Below, piece by piece: positions 36,425-46,255 of a stretch of 64,000 bases of DNA. Made by a program: the position numbers and the translations under genes. Origin of the DNA: Microbacterium sp. EYE_78 (lineage in GTDB: Bacteria; Actinomycetota; Actinomycetes; Actinomycetales; Microbacteriaceae); assembly GCF_023149035.1 (NCBI RefSeq), contig NZ_JAHXMY010000001.1, forward strand, positions 1 to 64,000, in the 5' to 3' direction. Every line of letters starts with the position of its first letter. The stretch's first letter is position 1. Below the pieces are notes generated by a model. It made no database searches, had not been told where the DNA came from, and was given only the letters and a program-made list of their open reading frames with translations.

Positions 36425-36460
36425 GCAGCTCAGGAGAGCCGTGCAGCTCAGGAGAGCCGC
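36425..36460 (-). repeat. 18-bp tandem duplication at the tmk 3' end
   Basis: Units 36443-36460 (tmk C-terminal codons, stop and 5 nt beyond) and 36425-36442 (downstream copy) differ at one base. The second copy repeats the stop codon out past the gene. The same kind of 3'-end duplication occurs at metI in this window. Confidence 0.85.
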
Positions 36461-37071
36461 GCGGACACCCGTTCGCGGATGGCCGCCGCGATCACCTCGA
36501 CGGGCTGCGTCGCATCGACGACCAGGAACCTGTCGGGCTCGGCATCCGCGAGGTCGAGGAAGGCGCGACGGACGCGTTCGTGGAACGCACCCTGCTCCGC
36601 TTCGAGCCGGTCGAACGGCTTGTCCGCAGCGTCCAGCCGCTCGCGCGCCACGTCGGGGTCGACGTCGAGCAGCACCGTGACGTCGGGGAGTGCACCGCCG
36701 GCCGCCCAGAGGGACAGCTCCCGGATCTCTCCACCGTCGAGGATGCGACCTGCGCCCTGGTAGGCCACGGAGCTGTCGAGGTAGCGGTCCTGGATCACCA
36801 CCTCCCCCCGGTCGAGGGCGGGCCGCACGAGCGTCTCCACGTGATGCGCGCGGTCAGCGGCGTAGAGCAGCGCCTCGGCGCGCGGCGCGATGTCGCCGCG
36901 GTGGTGCAGCACGATCTCGCGGATGAGGATCCCCACCTCGGTGCCCCCCGGTTCGCGCGTCCGGACGACCCGACGGCCCCCCTCCCCGAGCCACTGCTCG
37001 AGGAGCGCCGCCTGCGTCGTCTTGCCCGAGCCGTCGCCGCCTTCGAGGGTGACCCAGAGGCCGCGGGTCAC
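36448..37071 (-). CDS. tmk: thymidylate kinase (dTMP kinase)
   Basis: The 207-residue enzyme phosphorylates dTMP to dTDP. The P-loop is EGGDGSGKTTQ (about residues 10-20), the DR motif is QDRYLDSSVAYQGAGR, and the lid region is RLEAEQGAFHERVRRAF. The GTG start overlaps the topA stop by GTGA. Its final codons form one copy of an 18-bp tandem repeat. Confidence 0.95.
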   Translation of the reverse strand: MTRGLWVTLEGGDGSGKTTQAALLEQWLGEGGRRVVRTREPGGTEVGILIREIVLHHRGDIAPRAEALLYAADRAHHVETLVRPALDRGEVVIQDRYLDSSVAYQGAGRILDGGEIRELSLWAAGGALPDVTVLLDVDPDVARERLDAADKPFDRLEAEQGAFHERVRRAFLDLADAEPDRFLVVDATQPVEVIAAAIRERVSARLS

Positions 37072-39734
37072 TTCTTCTTCGCCGCGGGCTTGCGGGTCGT
37101 CGTCGTCCGCCGTGTGGTGCGCTTGGGGGCCGGCCCCTTGGCGCGCTTGTCGGCGAGCATCTGCACCGCGGTCTCGAACGTGATGTCGTCCGGCGTCTGT
37201 CCGCGCGGGATCGTGACGTTCGTCGTGCCGTCGGTGACGTAGGCCCCGAACCGGCCGTCCTTGATGCGGATCGGCTTGCCGCTGACGGGGTCGGCTTCGA
37301 ACTCCTTGAGCGAGGTGGCCGCGCGGTTCGCGTACTTCGGCTGCGCGTAGATCTCCAGGGCCTGCTCGAGGGTGATGTCGAAGATCATGTCCTCGCTCGC
37401 GATGCTCCGCGAGTCGGTGCCCTTCTTGATGTACGGACCGTACGGGCCGTTCTGCGCCGTGATGACGGTGCCCGTCTCGGGGTCGGCGCCCACCTCGCGC
37501 GGAAGCGACAGGAGCTTCAGGGCGGTCTCGAGGTCGATGGTCTCGGGCGACATGCTCTTGAACAGCGACGCGCGCTTCGGCTTCGGGGCGACCGCCTTCT
37601 TCGCGCCGCGCTTGGGCTTGACGTCCTCGGCGGGCGCCTCCTCCTCGGGCAGCGCCTCCTCGAGGTACGGCCCGAAACGCCCGTCCTTCACGACGACGTC
37701 ACGACCGTTCTCGGGGTTCTGCCCGAGCACGCGATCGCCGCCGACGGGGGCGTCGATCAACTCCTGCGCCTTCTCGGGCGTCAGCTCGTCGGGGGCGAGG
37801 TCATCCGGCACGTTGATGCGGCGAGGCGTTTCGGGGTCGTCTCCCGGCGCCTCGAGGTACGGCCCGTAGCGGCCGAAGCGGAGCACCGCGACGTCGCCGA
37901 TCTTCGTAGAGTTGATCTCCCGCGCGTCGATGTCACCCAGATTGTCGACGATGTTGCGCAGACCCACGTGGGCCTCGGAGCCGAAGTAGAACTCCCGCAG
38001 CCATGCCGCGCGGTTCTGCTCCCCGCGCGCGATGGCGTCCAGGTCGTCCTCGAGCGCTGCGGTGAAGTCGTAGTCGACGAGGTCGGCGAAGTGCTCCTCG
38101 AGCAGCCGGACGATGCTGAACGCGAGCCAGCTCGGCACGAGCGCCTGCCCCCGCTTGGAGACGTACCCGCGGTCGAGGATGACGTCGATGATGCTCGCGA
38201 ACGTCGACGGTCGGCCGATGCCGCGCTCCTCGAGCGCCTTCACGAGCGAGGCCTCGGTGTACCGCGGCTTCGGGCTCGTGGCGTGCCCCTTCGGCTCGAC
38301 GTCCTTCAGCCGCAGCGCGTCGCCGACGGCGAGCGCCGGGAGCGACTGGTCGTCGGCGCGGTCGCTGTCGCCGCGCTTCTCGTCGCGGCCCTCCTCGTAC
38401 GCCTCGAGGAAGCCCTTAAAGGTGTAGACGGTGCCGGACGCCGTGAACGTCGCCGTGCGACCGGCGGCATCCGCGTCGATCGTGACCGTCGTCGTCTCGT
38501 ACTTCGCGTCGGACATCTGACTGGCGACGGTCCGCTTCCAGATCAGCTCGTACAGGCGGAGCTCGTCGCGGTCGAGGCCGGAGGTGACCTCCTTGGGCGT
38601 GCGGAAGTGCTCGCCCGAAGGCCGGATCGCCTCGTGCGCCTCCTGCGCGTTCTTCGCGTTGTTGCGGTAGCTGCGCGGGTTCGCGGGCACGGCCTTGTCG
38701 CCGTAGAGCGCGACCGCCTGCGTGCGCGCGGCGGTGACCGCCTGCGCCGACAGCGCGGTCGAGTCGGTGCGCATATAGGTGATGTACCCCTTCTCGTAGA
38801 GCCGCTGCGCGACGCCCATGGCGTGCTTGGCGCTCATCGAGAGCTTCCGCCCCGCCTCCTGCTGGAGGGTGGAGGTGGTGAAGGGCGGCTTGGGGCTGCG
38901 CGTGCCGGGCTTGGCCTCGACGCTGACGACGGATGCCGCACCCGACGCCTCGAGCGCGGCGGCGAGCTCGCGGGCCTGGTCCTCGGTGAGGACGACGACG
39001 GCCTTCTTCAGCGAGCCGGTGTCGTCGAAGTCGGTGCCGCGGGCCAGCGGTGCGCCGTCGAGCCGCGCGAGGCGGATGGCGAAGGCATCCGATCCCTTCA
39101 CGGCGGTGGAGTCGACGTCCCAGTACGACGCGGAGACGAACGCCATGCGCTCGCGCTCGCGCTCGACGACCATGCGGGTCGCGGCGGACTGCACGCGACC
39201 GGCGCTCGTGCCCTGGCCGACCTTGCGGCGGGTGACGTCGGAGACGTCCCACCCGTAGAGGCGGTCGAGGATGCGGCGGGTCTCCTGCGCATCGACGAGG
39301 GCCGTGTCGAGCTCGCGGGTGTTGTTCACCGCGGCCTGGATCGCGTCCTTCGTGATCTCGTGGAAGACCATCCGCTTGACGGGGACCTTCGGCTTCAGCG
39401 TCTCGAGGAGGTGCCACGCGATGGCCTCGCCCTCGCGGTCCTCATCAGTGGCGAGCAGGAGCTCGTCGGCGGTCTTCAGGGCGCGCTTCAGCTCGCTGAC
39501 GGTCTTCTTGCCGCGATCGCTCTCCACATAAAGAGGAGTGAAGTCGTTCTCGATGTCGATGGAGTACTTCCCGACGGAGGTCTTCTTCAGATCTGCGGGG
39601 ATGTCCTTCTTGTCGGCGAGGTCGCGGATGTGCCCCACCGAACTCATGACCTCGTATCCGTCACCCAGGTATCCCTGGATCGAGCGCATCTTCGTCGGAG
39701 ACTCGACGATGACGAGCTTCTTGCCCTGTGCCAC
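37068..39734 (-). CDS. topA: DNA topoisomerase I (type IA)
   Basis: The 888-residue enzyme relaxes negative supercoils. It has an N-terminal TOPRIM (KLVIVESPTKMRSIQGYLG; DEDREGEAIAWHL), a catalytic core with the active Tyr in YITYMRTDS, and C-terminal actinobacterial repeats (GRYGPYLE, GRFGPYLE, NGPYGPYIKKG, GRFGAYVTDG). The Lys/Arg-rich tail is RTTRRTTTTRKPAAKKK. The start is GTG 39734 after AAAGGA; the extra upstream frame is noncoding. A perfect TTGACA on the minus strand (39779-39774) may be its -35, but I find no convincing -10. Confidence 0.96.
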   Translation of the reverse strand: MAQGKKLVIVESPTKMRSIQGYLGDGYEVMSSVGHIRDLADKKDIPADLKKTSVGKYSIDIENDFTPLYVESDRGKKTVSELKRALKTADELLLATDEDREGEAIAWHLLETLKPKVPVKRMVFHEITKDAIQAAVNNTRELDTALVDAQETRRILDRLYGWDVSDVTRRKVGQGTSAGRVQSAATRMVVERERERMAFVSASYWDVDSTAVKGSDAFAIRLARLDGAPLARGTDFDDTGSLKKAVVVLTEDQARELAAALEASGAASVVSVEAKPGTRSPKPPFTTSTLQQEAGRKLSMSAKHAMGVAQRLYEKGYITYMRTDSTALSAQAVTAARTQAVALYGDKAVPANPRSYRNNAKNAQEAHEAIRPSGEHFRTPKEVTSGLDRDELRLYELIWKRTVASQMSDAKYETTTVTIDADAAGRTATFTASGTVYTFKGFLEAYEEGRDEKRGDSDRADDQSLPALAVGDALRLKDVEPKGHATSPKPRYTEASLVKALEERGIGRPSTFASIIDVILDRGYVSKRGQALVPSWLAFSIVRLLEEHFADLVDYDFTAALEDDLDAIARGEQNRAAWLREFYFGSEAHVGLRNIVDNLGDIDAREINSTKIGDVAVLRFGRYGPYLEAPGDDPETPRRINVPDDLAPDELTPEKAQELIDAPVGGDRVLGQNPENGRDVVVKDGRFGPYLEEALPEEEAPAEDVKPKRGAKKAVAPKPKRASLFKSMSPETIDLETALKLLSLPREVGADPETGTVITAQNGPYGPYIKKGTDSRSIASEDMIFDITLEQALEIYAQPKYANRAATSLKEFEADPVSGKPIRIKDGRFGAYVTDGTTNVTIPRGQTPDDITFETAVQMLADKRAKGPAPKRTTRRTTTTRKPAAKKK

Positions 39735-39810
39735 GTGGCGTCCTTTCTTCGTTGCACACCATACACACCGCCATGTCAAGAGGGCGCTGAGAGGCGGACT
39801 CCCCGAGGGC

Positions 39811-40137
39811 TCATGGCGCGGACGGAGGTGGCCCGGCGCGTGCCCGTGCTCGAGCGCCCAGCGCGCCGAACGGAAGGCGGACCTCGACGGTGGCGATGAG
39901 GCCGTCCACCCGGCATGAGAGGAGGTCGCCCCCGGATCGTTCCGCGAGGTCGGCGGCTCGCTCGCAGGGGACGCCGGCGACCAGCCCGGACGCAATGTCG
40001 GCCGCAGCGAGGGCCGCGGCATCCGCCGCCGCCGAGGCTCGGACCGACGTCACCGCCGCCGCCGCGGCGACACCGAGCCCGAGCGTGAGTGTCGCGGCGA
40101 CGGCGATCACGCCGACGGCGGTGGCCGTGCCCGCCAT
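39811..40137 (-). CDS. Rv3654c-like TadE-type protein (pilus minor component)
   Basis: The 108-residue protein has a single N-terminal helix with no processed leader (MAGTATAVGVIAVAATLTLGLGVAAAAAVTSV) and an outer domain with SAAADAAALAAADIASGL and two Cys (PCERA, LSCRV). This matches the TadE-like protein encoded last in the actinobacterial tad cluster. Start and upstream stop share one base (TGATG). Confidence 0.85.
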   Translation of the reverse strand: MAGTATAVGVIAVAATLTLGLGVAAAAAVTSVRASAAADAAALAAADIASGLVAGVPCERAADLAERSGGDLLSCRVDGLIATVEVRLPFGALGARARARAGPPPSAP

Positions 40138-40475
40138 CAGGGCTCCTCCGGCGCCGCGAGCGCGCAGGAAGATGCGCGCAGCGGCGGCAACGGCAGGGGC
40201 ACGCCCGCATCGGTTCGCAGGTCGACGCAGACGACATCGCCGTCGCGACGCGTCGAGACAGCGGACCCGGGGGCGATCGCACCGGCGACGTCGCGGACGC
40301 GGTCGGCGGACTCCTCCCGAGCCGCCAGACGGGCCGCCTGCGACGCCGCCTGCTCGAGCCGCACGTGTCGGCCGCCGACCGAGAGGGCCGAGACGGCGAG
40401 GACGATGACGAGCACGACGGCGGGGAGGGTCACCGCGAACTCCGCAGCGACCGACCCCCGCTCGTCGCTCCTCAT
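40137..40475 (-). CDS. TadE-family pilus assembly protein
   Basis: The 112-residue protein has the short charged N terminus followed by a helix of TadE proteins (RGSVAAEFAVTLPAVVLVIVLAVSALSVG, the Glu of the processing site preserved), then a small outer domain with Cys residues. It is likely a minor pilin of a Tad/Flp-type pilus. It overlaps the Flp-like gene by 4 bp. Confidence 0.88.
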   Translation of the reverse strand: MRSDERGSVAAEFAVTLPAVVLVIVLAVSALSVGGRHVRLEQAASQAARLAAREESADRVRDVAGAIAPGSAVSTRRDGDVVCVDLRTDAGVPLPLPPLRASSCALAAPEEP

Positions 40476-40675
40476 GCGACCGTCAGCGCGCGACGGACGA
40501 GGTCCGTCAGGATGCCGCGCACCTCGTCCGATCGCATGATGATCACGAGCAGACCGGCGAAGGCGACGGCCGCCATCGTGGCGATCGCGTACTCCGCGGT
40601 GGCCGCGCCGCTCTCGTCGGTGAACAGCGCCGCGGCACGGCGGCGGGTCAGCGTGGGGATGCGGGTGTCGAGCAT
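40472..40675 (-). CDS. DUF4244 protein, Flp-type pilin
   Basis: The 67-residue protein carries the pilin-like ESGAATAEYAIATMAAVAFAGLLVIIM segment; G-A-A-T-A-E-Y is the Flp/DUF4244 processing region, with Glu5 of the mature protein. It is probably the major pilus subunit. It sits immediately upstream of TadE. Confidence 0.9.
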   Translation of the reverse strand: MLDTRIPTLTRRRAAALFTDESGAATAEYAIATMAAVAFAGLLVIIMRSDEVRGILTDLVRRALTVA

Positions 40676-40720
40676 GGATACCTCCGGTGGGTGGGTGTGG
40701 ATGGGCGGGCACGTCGTGGC

Positions 40721-41611
40721 TCACAGGGTGAGTGAGGAACTGGTCAGGACGGAGAGGAGCATCGGACCGACGCCCAGAAGGAGGAAGGCCGGGAGCGTGC
40801 AGACGCCGAGCGGCAGCAGCAGTCGGCCTGACAAGGCCGACGCGGTGAGCCGCCCCTTTGTTCGCGACGCCTGACGTCGGGCGGCCGCCTCCGCGCGCAG
40901 GAGTTCGACCGCGGGCGCACCGGCCTTCGCCGAGAGGTCCAGGACGTCCCTCGTGTGCTCGTCGATCGCCGCCCCCGACGCAGCCTCGACAACGGCGACG
41001 GCGCGCGGAATCGACACGCCGCCGCTGAGAGCGACCGCCATCACCTCGTCGGAGAGCCCGGGGATCTCACCGCCGGGCTGCGCACGCCGGACGAGTGCGC
41101 GCGTCCACCGGTGGGTGATCACCATCAGCACGAGACCGGCGACGAGGCAGGCGACGCCGACCGGCGAGGCGAGGGCGACGAGCGGATCGAACCCGAGCGC
41201 GGCCCCGAGTGCCAGTGCGACGAGCGGCAGCCACCCGATCAGGCGTGCCGTCGCCTGCGGCTCGGCCAGCGCGATGCGCACATCATCCCGCGCCTGATGG
41301 GCGTCACGCAGCGCCTCGGCTGTGCCCCGCAGACTCTCGGCCAAGGGTGCGCCCACGGTGGTCGCCACCTGCCACGCGACACCGATCTGGCGCCACGCGT
41401 CACCACGTCCCGCCAGGACGGGGGCGACGGCGCCGCCGCGGTCGAGACTCCGCGCGACGAGTGCCGCCGTGGGATCGCCGGCGCCAGCGAGGTGGCGCCA
41501 TGCCGTCGGCGGCGCAATCCCGGCCTGGAGGAGCACTGCGAGCCGCTGGACGACGCCCGCCACGGCGGCCGCGTCCGGGTGCGTGGCATGGTCGAGCTCG
41601 CGCCGGATCAC
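40721..41611 (-). CDS. type II secretion F-domain protein, apparent TadB-TadC fusion
   Basis: The 296-residue membrane protein contains a first partial F segment (QRLAVLLQAGIAPPTAWRHLAG...APLAESLRGTAEALRD), two central helices, and a second F domain (PGLSDEVMAVALSGGVSIPRAVAVVEAASG), then a C-terminal helix. In Mycobacterium tuberculosis these are separate genes (Rv3658c and Rv3657c); here one frame covers both. It forms the inner-membrane platform of the pilus. It overlaps the ATPase by 4 bp. Confidence 0.85.
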   Translation of the reverse strand: MIRRELDHATHPDAAAVAGVVQRLAVLLQAGIAPPTAWRHLAGAGDPTAALVARSLDRGGAVAPVLAGRGDAWRQIGVAWQVATTVGAPLAESLRGTAEALRDAHQARDDVRIALAEPQATARLIGWLPLVALALGAALGFDPLVALASPVGVACLVAGLVLMVITHRWTRALVRRAQPGGEIPGLSDEVMAVALSGGVSIPRAVAVVEAASGAAIDEHTRDVLDLSAKAGAPAVELLRAEAAARRQASRTKGRLTASALSGRLLLPLGVCTLPAFLLLGVGPMLLSVLTSSSLTL

Positions 41612-42597
41612 GACATCTCCGAGACGCTCAGACGGTCACCGACGAGGGTGGGGCGCGCGATCCCGACGACCCGACGCACGCCGTCCCGCCCGCGCTCCAC
41701 GTGGACGATGGCGCCGATCGCGCTGACGACCTGACGCGAGAGCGCGCGGTCGTTCATCCCCGCCAGCGCACCCAGCGCCTCGAGGCGCGCAGGCACGTCT
41801 GCGATGCCGCTCGCGTGCACGGTTCCGGCGCCGCCGTCGTGCCCGGTGTTGAGGGCGGTCAGCAGCTCCCGAACCTCCTCGCCGCGGCACTCCCCCACGA
41901 CGAGCCGGTCGGGCCGCATCCGCAGGGCCTCCCGCAGCAGACGGCCGAGCGGGATGGCGCCGGCACCCTCGAGGTTCGCCTGCCTCGCCTCCAACCGCAC
42001 GTGGTGCGGATGTGCGAGCCGAAGCTCCGCCACGTCCTCGATCGTCACGATCCGTTCGGCGACGGGGACCCGGCCGAGGAGCGCCGCGAGCAGCGTGGTC
42101 TTGCCCGCTCCGGTGGCGCCGGTCACCAGGACGTTGGTGCGCTCGGCGACGAGTCTCTCGAGGCGGCTCCCCATCACCGCGTCGAACGTCCCCCGTCGCC
42201 CGAGATCGTCCAGATCCGGGACACCGCTCCCCGGAAGGCGGATCGAGATGGTCGCTCCGCTGCAGGACACCGGCGGGAGCACGGCGTGGACGCGGACACC
42301 GTGCTCCCATCGGACGTCCGCGCAGGGCGTCGCGTCATCGAGGTGGCGCCCGCCCAGCGCGATCAGCCCGACGGCGAGGTCGCGGACGGCATCCTCGTCT
42401 GCAGCCCACTCGGGGATCCGCACCGGTCCCGCGCCCCTGTCCACATAAAGACCGTCCGTTCCGTTGACGAAGATGTCGGTGACAGCGGGGTCGGCCAGGA
42501 AGCGCCGCAACGGTGCGACCACGGGGTGCGACGGCACTGCGCGCGGCGGCTCCGAGTCCCGGGCGGTCCGGGGCGTGGCGACGAACGGATGCGGCAT
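41608..42597 (-). CDS. tadA: TadA/CpaF-family secretion ATPase
   Basis: The 329-residue AAA-type ATPase powers pilus assembly. Visible are the N-terminal domain ending FVNGTDGLYVDRGAG, Walker A TGATGAGKTTLL, the Asp box IVTIEDVAELRL, Walker B RPDRLVVGECRG and the His box GHDGGAGTVHA. It is first in the tad operon. Unlike Mycobacterium, no CpaE/Ssd-type ATPase gene precedes it. Confidence 0.92.
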   Translation of the reverse strand: MPHPFVATPRTARDSEPPRAVPSHPVVAPLRRFLADPAVTDIFVNGTDGLYVDRGAGPVRIPEWAADEDAVRDLAVGLIALGGRHLDDATPCADVRWEHGVRVHAVLPPVSCSGATISIRLPGSGVPDLDDLGRRGTFDAVMGSRLERLVAERTNVLVTGATGAGKTTLLAALLGRVPVAERIVTIEDVAELRLAHPHHVRLEARQANLEGAGAIPLGRLLREALRMRPDRLVVGECRGEEVRELLTALNTGHDGGAGTVHASGIADVPARLEALGALAGMNDRALSRQVVSAIGAIVHVERGRDGVRRVVGIARPTLVGDRLSVSEMS

Positions 42598-42962
42598 GAC
42601 CCGACGATAAAGAGGGGCCGTCGGCGCGAAGGAAGCCCGACCTGCGTCGGTGGACGGACGCGAGGTGCCGCGACCTGTGCAGGAGCCGCCGGAAAAGAGG
42701 AAGGGCGGCACCCATTGGGGGAAAGGGTGCCGCCCACGCAGCCGCATCAGGGGGGATCAGCGGGCTGCGAAGCCGAATCGAATGTTCGGGCGATAACAAT
42801 CTTACGCACGTCGGGCGGTTCTCGCGTCCCCCTCCCCTCCCCTTGCATCCCACCCACTATCGGAGGTAGTACACGTCGGGGCCCGAAACCTAGAGTGACC
42901 GCATCGCTCGGGCGCCACCACGACCGGGCGACGCACCGCCCGCTGACGCAAAGGAGCGCCGC
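42598..42962. promoter_or_regulatory. divergent leader region between tadA and acs
   Basis: This 365-bp gene-free stretch must hold both promoters. It contains the minus-strand terminator at 42703-42735 and a TAGAGT -10-like box (42891-42896) on the plus strand that would start the acs message near 42903. An AT-richer patch GATAACAATCTTA (42793-42805) stands out. No ORF with family resemblance was seen. Confidence 0.5.
42703..42735 (-). terminator. minus-strand intrinsic terminator in the tad operon leader
   Basis: An 11-bp perfect stem (42725-42735 / 42703-42713) with an 11-nt loop is followed, reading on the minus strand, by TTCCTCTTTTCC (42702-42691). The T-rich side identifies the direction. 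It lies about 106 bp upstream of tadA, so it would cut messages before tadA or stop transcription antisense to acs. Confidence 0.65.
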
Positions 42963-44927
42963 ATGAGCAGCCAGATCGACCACCTCCTCACCGAGACCCG
43001 CCGCTTCGCACCGTCGCCGGAGTTCGCGCAGCACGCCGTCGGCGATGCGGACCTTTACCGTCGCGCCGCGGAGGACCGGCTGCAGTTCTGGGCGGATCAG
43101 GCGCGTCAGCTGGAGTGGAAGCGGCCCTTCACGAAGGTGCTGGACTGGTCGAACCCGCCGTTCGCGACCTGGTTCGAGGACGGCGAGCTCAACGTGGCCT
43201 ACAACTGCCTCGACCGCCACGTCGAAGCGGGGCACGGGGATCGCGTCGCGCTGCTGTGGGAGGGCGAGCCCGGCGACACGCGCCGGATCACGTACGCCGA
43301 GCTGACCGATGAGGTCAAGCGACTCGCGAACGTTCTGACCGACCTCGGCGTCTCGGCCGGGGACCGCGTCGCGATCTACATGCCGATGATCCCCGAGGCG
43401 GTGGCGGCGATGCTCGCCGTGGCTCGCATCGGCGCGATCCACTCGGTCGTCTTCGGCGGCTTCTCTGCCGACAGCCTGCGGGCCCGCATCGACGACGCCG
43501 GTGCGAAGCTCGTCATCACCAGCGACGGCGGATACCGCAAGGGCAAGGCCTCCCCCCTCAAGCCTGCGGTCGATCAGGCGCTCGGCGATCGCGGTCACGG
43601 ACCGCAGGAGACGGTGGAGCACGTCCTCGTGGTGAAGCGCACACAGACCGAGGTGCCGTGGACGGACGGCCGCGACATCTGGTGGCACGACGTCGTCCCG
43701 GCCGCGTCCGCCGACCACGAGGCACAGGCGTTCCCCGCCGAGAACCCGCTGTTCATCCTCTACACCTCCGGCACGACCGGGAAGCCGAAGGGCATCCTGC
43801 ACACGTCCGGCGGTTACCTCACCCAGGCGGCGTTCACGAACCGTGTGGTGCACGACATCCACCCGGAGTCCGACGTCTACTGGTGCACCGCCGACATCGG
43901 CTGGATCACCGGACACAGCTACGTGACCTACGGGCCGCTCGCCAACGGCGCGACGCAGGTCATCTACGAAGGGACGCCGGACACCCCGCATCCGGGTCGG
44001 TGGTGGGAGATCGTCGCGAAGTACGGCGTCACCGTCCTCTACACCGCGCCCACGGCCATCCGATCCTTCATGAAGCTCGGCCGCCGGATCCCCGAGCAGC
44101 ACGACCTGTCGTCGCTCCGCCTCCTCGGCTCGGTCGGGGAGCCCATCAACCCCGAGGCCTGGATGTGGTACCGCCACGTGATCGGCGGCGACCGGACCCC
44201 GATCGTGGACACGTGGTGGCAGACCGAGACCGGCGGGATCATGGTCTCCGCGCTGCCCGGCGTCACCGAGACGAAGCCCGGGAGCGCCCAAGTGCCGCTG
44301 CCGGGCATCGCCGTCGACGTCGTGGACGACAAGGGCGAGAAAGTCGGCAACGGGAACGGCGGGCTGCTGGTGCTCACCGAACCGTGGCCGAGCATGCTGC
44401 GCGGGATCTGGGGCGATCCGGAGCGCTTCGTGGAGACCTACTGGGAGAAGTTCCAGAAGCAGGGCTACTACTTCGCCGGCGACGGCGCCCGCCTCGACGA
44501 GGACGGCGACGTCTGGTTCCTCGGGCGGGTCGACGACGTCATGAACGTCTCCGGCCACCGCCTGTCGACCACGGAGATCGAATCGGCTCTCGTCGGCAAC
44601 GAGGCCGTCGCCGAAGCGGCGGTGGTGGGCGCCTCCGACGAGACGACCGGCCAGGCGGTCGTCGCGTTCGTGATCATCAAGCAGAGCTACCTCGACGCCA
44701 ACTCGCCCGAGGGGCTCGCCGACACCCTCCGCCGGTGGGTCGGCGAGCAGATCGGCCCGATCGCCCGCCCCCGCGACGTCTACATCGTCGGCGAACTGCC
44801 GAAGACGCGCTCCGGCAAGATCATGCGGCGTCTGCTGCGGGACGTGGCGGAGGGCCGTGAAGTCGGTGACACCACGACCCTCGCCGACACGGCGGTGATG
44901 TCCGTCATCAGCGCCCAGGTGAAGTAG
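42963..44927 (+). CDS. acs: acetyl-CoA synthetase
   Basis: The 654-residue enzyme makes acetyl-CoA from acetate, ATP and CoA. Motifs include [11 protein letters not shown] (P-loop), [10 protein letters not shown] (acetate pocket Trp), [23 protein letters not shown], and [11 protein letters not shown] with Lys619 as the usual acetylation site that switches the enzyme off. The start is ATG with AAAGGAG. Full family length. It lies near the tad/topA block, as in M. tuberculosis. Confidence 0.97.
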   Translation: MSSQIDHLLTETRRFAPSPEFAQHAVGDADLYRRAAEDRLQFWADQARQLEWKRPFTKVLDWSNPPFATWFEDGELNVAYNCLDRHVEAGHGDRVALLWEGEPGDTRRITYAELTDEVKRLANVLTDLGVSAGDRVAIYMPMIPEAVAAMLAVARIGAIHSVVFGGFSADSLRARIDDAGAKLVITSDGGYRKGKASPLKPAVDQALGDRGHGPQETVEHVLVVKRTQTEVPWTDGRDIWWHDVVPAASADHEAQAFPAENPLFILYTSGTTGKPKGILHTSGGYLTQAAFTNRVVHDIHPESDVYWCTADIGWITGHSYVTYGPLANGATQVIYEGTPDTPHPGRWWEIVAKYGVTVLYTAPTAIRSFMKLGRRIPEQHDLSSLRLLGSVGEPINPEAWMWYRHVIGGDRTPIVDTWWQTETGGIMVSALPGVTETKPGSAQVPLPGIAVDVVDDKGEKVGNGNGGLLVLTEPWPSMLRGIWGDPERFVETYWEKFQKQGYYFAGDGARLDEDGDVWFLGRVDDVMNVSGHRLSTTEIESALVGNEAVAEAAVVGASDETTGQAVVAFVIIKQSYLDANSPEGLADTLRRWVGEQIGPIARPRDVYIVGELPKTRSGKIMRRLLRDVAEGREVGDTTTLADTAVMSVISAQVK

Positions 44928-44932
44928 CCCGA

Positions 44933-45403
<471 letters not shown>

Positions 45404-45472
45404 AGCGTCGCGCTGCGGTCTCTGGGCGGCTGAGGCGGTGCCGATCGGATCCCTGCGAGGGACCCGCGACGA

Positions 45473-45940
45473 TCACGCGACAGTGAAGACGACCTCGACC
45501 TCGACGGGGCTGTCGAGCGGCAGAACGGGGACGCCGACGGCCGACCGGGCATGACGCCCGTCGTCGCCGAAGATCTCACCCAGCACATCGCTGGCGCCGT
45601 TGATGACGCCGGGCTGGCCGGTGAACTCCGGAACGGATGCCACGAATCCGGTCACCTTGAGGACCCCGGTGACCCGATCGACGCCACCCACGGCGTCCGC
45701 CGCCGCGGCCAGCGCATTGAGCGCGCACTGCCGGGCGAGGCCCGACGCATCCGCTGCCGGGACGAGGCCGGGACCATCGCCGACCTTGCCGACGGCGGGG
45801 AGCTCTCCCTCGATCATGGGGAGCTGACCGGCCGTGTAGACGAGGTCGCCGTGCGCCTTGGCCGGGACGTAGGACGCGACCGGACGGACGACGGGAGGCA
45901 GCTCGATGCCGAGTTCGCGCAGCCGCGCGGTGACCGACAT
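45473..45940 (-). CDS. RidA family protein (YjgF/YER057c/UK114)
   Basis: The 155-residue protein matches the longer RidA subgroup (VRPVASYVPAKAHGDLVYTAGQLPMIEGEL; GQPGVINGASDVLGEIFGDDGRHARSAVGVPVLPLDSPVEVEVVF). Family members hydrolyse reactive enamine/imine intermediates. The catalytic Arg is present in HARSAVGV. The ATG (or GTG one codon earlier) shares bases with the upstream stop (TGATG). Confidence 0.9.
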   Translation of the reverse strand: MSVTARLRELGIELPPVVRPVASYVPAKAHGDLVYTAGQLPMIEGELPAVGKVGDGPGLVPAADASGLARQCALNALAAAADAVGGVDRVTGVLKVTGFVASVPEFTGQPGVINGASDVLGEIFGDDGRHARSAVGVPVLPLDSPVEVEVVFTVA

Positions 45941-46158
45941 CACGCCTCCCCGAACTGGCGGGCGGCCTGCGCAGCGGCGCCGAGGCCGGCGTTGGCCGAT
46001 CCGTCGCCCCCAGCGGGGCGCTTGAAGTAGCCGACCAGGCCGCCTTCGGGGCCGGGCACCACCTGGACGAGCTCCCACCCCTGCTTGCCCCAGTTGTTGA
46101 GGATGGCCGCCGTGTTGTGGATCAGCAGCGGCGTGGTCATGTACTCCCACGTGGTCAT
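45940..46158 (-). CDS. small DUF4177-like protein
   Basis: The 72-residue protein begins TTWEYMTTPLLIHNTAAILNNWGKQGWELVQVV, the WEY...GWEL pattern of DUF4177-like proteins, then a Gly/Ala tail. No function known. It is the first gene of a two-gene unit with RidA and is divergent from the PBP. The start is ATG 46158; 20 upstream codons are not family-like. Confidence 0.8.
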   Translation of the reverse strand: MTTWEYMTTPLLIHNTAAILNNWGKQGWELVQVVPGPEGGLVGYFKRPAGGDGSANAGLGAAAQAARQFGEA

Positions 46159-46243
46159 GAAGGGCTCCCGGAGGTCGTCACGGCGCGGCCCTGGCGGGCT
46201 CGACACAGGGTGGGTCACCGAGGCATCCCCCAGCTATCTCCCT

Positions 46244-46249
46244 TACGAT
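46244..46249 (+). promoter_or_regulatory. -10 box of the PBP gene, leaderless spacing
   Basis: TACGAT ends 6 nt before the PBP ATG, with no Shine-Dalgarno between. This places the start of transcription at or next to the A of ATG. Confidence 0.5.
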
Positions 46250-46255
46250 CAGCCT

